From Cupriavidus taiwanensis (GTDB lineage Bacteria; Pseudomonadota; Gammaproteobacteria; Burkholderiales; Burkholderiaceae), in contig NZ_LT976854.1 of NCBI RefSeq assembly GCF_900249755.1, positions 2,285,709 through 2,349,708 on the forward strand: 64,000 nucleotides of DNA, given 5' to 3'. Shown one piece after another: positions 62,829-64,000 of this stretch. The translations under genes and the position numbers were made by a program. The notes beneath the pieces were generated by a model. It saw nothing but the letters and a program-made list of their open reading frames with translations, had not been told where the DNA came from and made no database searches. The stretch's first letter is position 1. Each line of letters begins with the position of its first letter.

Positions 62829-64000
62829 CGGCAGCGCTCCGGCAACGTTGCCGCCAGCGCCGCCGCCAGCATCAGCGCGCCCGCCAGCAGGTAGACCCCG
62901 GCACCGGCATCGACATGCTGGATCAGCAGCCCCACCGCATACGGCCCGCAGAATCCGCCGAGGTTGCCGAGCGCGTTGATCAGTCCCCGCGCCACGCCGG
63001 CGTCGTCCGCCGCCAGCAGCCGTGGCGGCAAGGTCCAGAACACGCCCGCGGCCGCCTGCAGGCAGACCCCGCAGCCGACCAGCAGCCCATAGGACAGCCA
63101 GGTGCTGGCATGGAACCAGACCGAGCCGGCCAGGCACGCGGCAAAGGCCAGCAGCGGCCACGCCACGAAGGCGCGGCGGCGCCCGCTGCGGTCCGACCAG
63201 GCCGACACCAGCAGGATGCCGGCCATGGAGCCCACATATGGCACGATGGCCAGCAAGCCGACTTGCCCCATGCCGCCGTGGGTCAGGTTCCTGAGGATGG
63301 TGGGCAGCCACAGGGTGTAGCCGTAGATGCCCATCTGGTAGAGGAAATTCAATGCGATCAGGCGCCAGATCACGGCATCGCCGAGCAGCCGCGCCAGCAC
63401 TGCGCGCAGGTTTGGCTGGCCCGCGGGCGCGGCGGCGCGCTGTTGTTCCGCCTGCAACTGCGCCAGCAGGTAGCCGCGTTCGGCCGCGCTGAGCCAGCGC
63501 GCCTCTTGCGGGCGGTCGCACGCCAGCAGCCACCAGGCGCCCAGGCACAGCGCCGAGATCAGGCCTTCGATGATAAACAGCCAGCGCCAGTCGAGCGCCG
63601 CGATCACCAGCCCCGACAGCGGCGCGGTGATCATGCCCGCGATCGGCACGAACAGGATCACCAGCGCATTGGCGCGGCCGCGCTCATGGTCGGGAAACCA
63701 GTTGCCGACCATGGTCAGCACCACCGGCAGCATGCCGCCCTCGGCCACGCCCAGCGCAAAGCGCAGGAGCAGCAGTTCGGTCTCGTTGCGCACCAGCCCG
63801 GTCAGCACCGACAGCACCGCCCACGCCAGCATCGACCAGGCGATAAAGCGGCGGCCGCTGCCGCGCACCGCCAGCTTGCCGCCGGGTACCTGCAGGAACA
63901 GGTAGCCGGCAAAGAAAATGCCGCCGGCCAGGCCCGCCATGCCGGCGCCGATGCCGAGCGCCTCGCTCATGCCACCGGGCATGGCGAAGGCGATATTGAC
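62825..64000 (-). CDS. MFS transporter, anion:cation symporter type, N-terminus outside window
   Basis: The last 391 or so residues of an inner-membrane permease; the frame runs on to the right edge (a start at 63982 is not the real one, because the first helix and part of the second are missing). Visible are GIFFAGYLFLQVPGGKLAVR, LLLRFALGVAEGGMLPVVLT, NWFPDHERGRANALVI and the second-half PYVGSMAGILLVSAWSDRSG. These are typical of the ACS family, which imports tartrate, glucarate, phthalate and similar acids. It is translationally coupled to the amidohydrolase. Confidence 0.9.
   Translation of the reverse strand, partial: VNIAFAMPGGMSEALGIGAGMAGLAGGIFFAGYLFLQVPGGKLAVRGSGRRFIAWSMLAWAVLSVLTGLVRNETELLLLRFALGVAEGGMLPVVLTMVGNWFPDHERGRANALVILFVPIAGMITAPLSGLVIAALDWRWLFIIEGLISALCLGAWWLLACDRPQEARWLSAAERGYLLAQLQAEQQRAAAPAGQPNLRAVLARLLGDAVIWRLIALNFLYQMGIYGYTLWLPTILRNLTHGGMGQVGLLAIVPYVGSMAGILLVSAWSDRSGRRRAFVAWPLLAFAACLAGSVWFHASTWLSYGLLVGCGVCLQAAAGVFWTLPPRLLAADDAGVARGLINALGNLGGFCGPYAVGLLIQHVDAGAGVYLLAGALMLAAALAATLPERCR

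Overview
The window is about 68% G+C, densely coded and uses strongly G/C-biased third positions. Gene content and protein style point to a beta-proteobacterium of the Cupriavidus/Ralstonia type, probably a secondary chromosome or megaplasmid. The signs are many LysR, IclR and GntR regulators, several Bug-type solute-binding proteins, Burkholderia-type porins, a lone second EF-G and an alpha-ketoglutarate-forming glucarate pathway. The species is an inference. I saw no insertion sequence, phage gene, CRISPR array, rRNA or tRNA.

Layout. (1) 0-8.2 kb: the 3' end of eutC, a YbaK-type deacylase, a LysR/MHS-transporter pair, a small exported protein, ferredoxin-NADP reductase, fumC, a LysR of the aminoethylphosphonate-associated type and a cytosolic Cys-rich copper-storage-like protein. 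(2) 8.2-19.5 kb: a zinc-ribbon protein, two c-di-GMP enzymes (PAS-GGDEF and CHASE-PAS-GGDEF-EAL), an ABC ATPase plus solute-binding protein without a permease, a PadR-like regulator preceded by a candidate small RNA, a DMT permease, an orphan HTH protein and a Fur paralogue. (3) 19.5-27.8 kb: an orphan Fur-box promoter, a gamma-glutamyltransferase/Bug/LysR locus, an exported DPYxDGARSV repeat protein, an isochorismatase-fold hydrolase with a 36-residue membrane protein, and a Fur-box-controlled DUF3649-PepSY-DUF3325 iron operon. (4) 27.8-37.8 kb: a very large double-core hybrid histidine kinase, a PRC-barrel protein, a porin, a stand-alone EF-G and a LuxR-type response regulator. (5) 37.9-45.6 kb: a D-glucarate catabolic locus (GntR regulator, gudD, two Bug proteins, a ketoglutarate-semialdehyde dehydrogenase, kdgD), with one palindrome, GTCRTACGATGAC, recurring at three places. 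(6) 45.9-57.4 kb: a DedA-rhodanese fusion; a co-directional cluster IclR - OPT transporter - class V PLP enzyme - peptidase E - porin - DUF1177 that looks like a peptide uptake and breakdown unit; and a membrane patatin between two near-identical IclR regulators. (7) 57.5-64 kb: a luciferase-like monooxygenase, an AcoR-type enhancer-binding protein whose GAFTGA loop is altered, a LysR, an amidohydrolase and an MFS transporter cut by the window edge.

How the genes work together. Glucarate is dehydrated by GudD, dehydrated and decarboxylated by KdgD, and oxidised to 2-oxoglutarate by the dehydrogenase; the shared palindrome explains co-regulation by the FadR-type repressor. Iron status is sensed by the Fur paralogue, and two promoters here carry Fur-box-like sequences exactly between -35 and -10. 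The IclR/OPT cluster has two inverted repeats in front of its first gene, spaced two helical turns apart. Palindromic GC-rich REP elements separate operons at 34.7, 42.5-42.9 and 49.2 kb.
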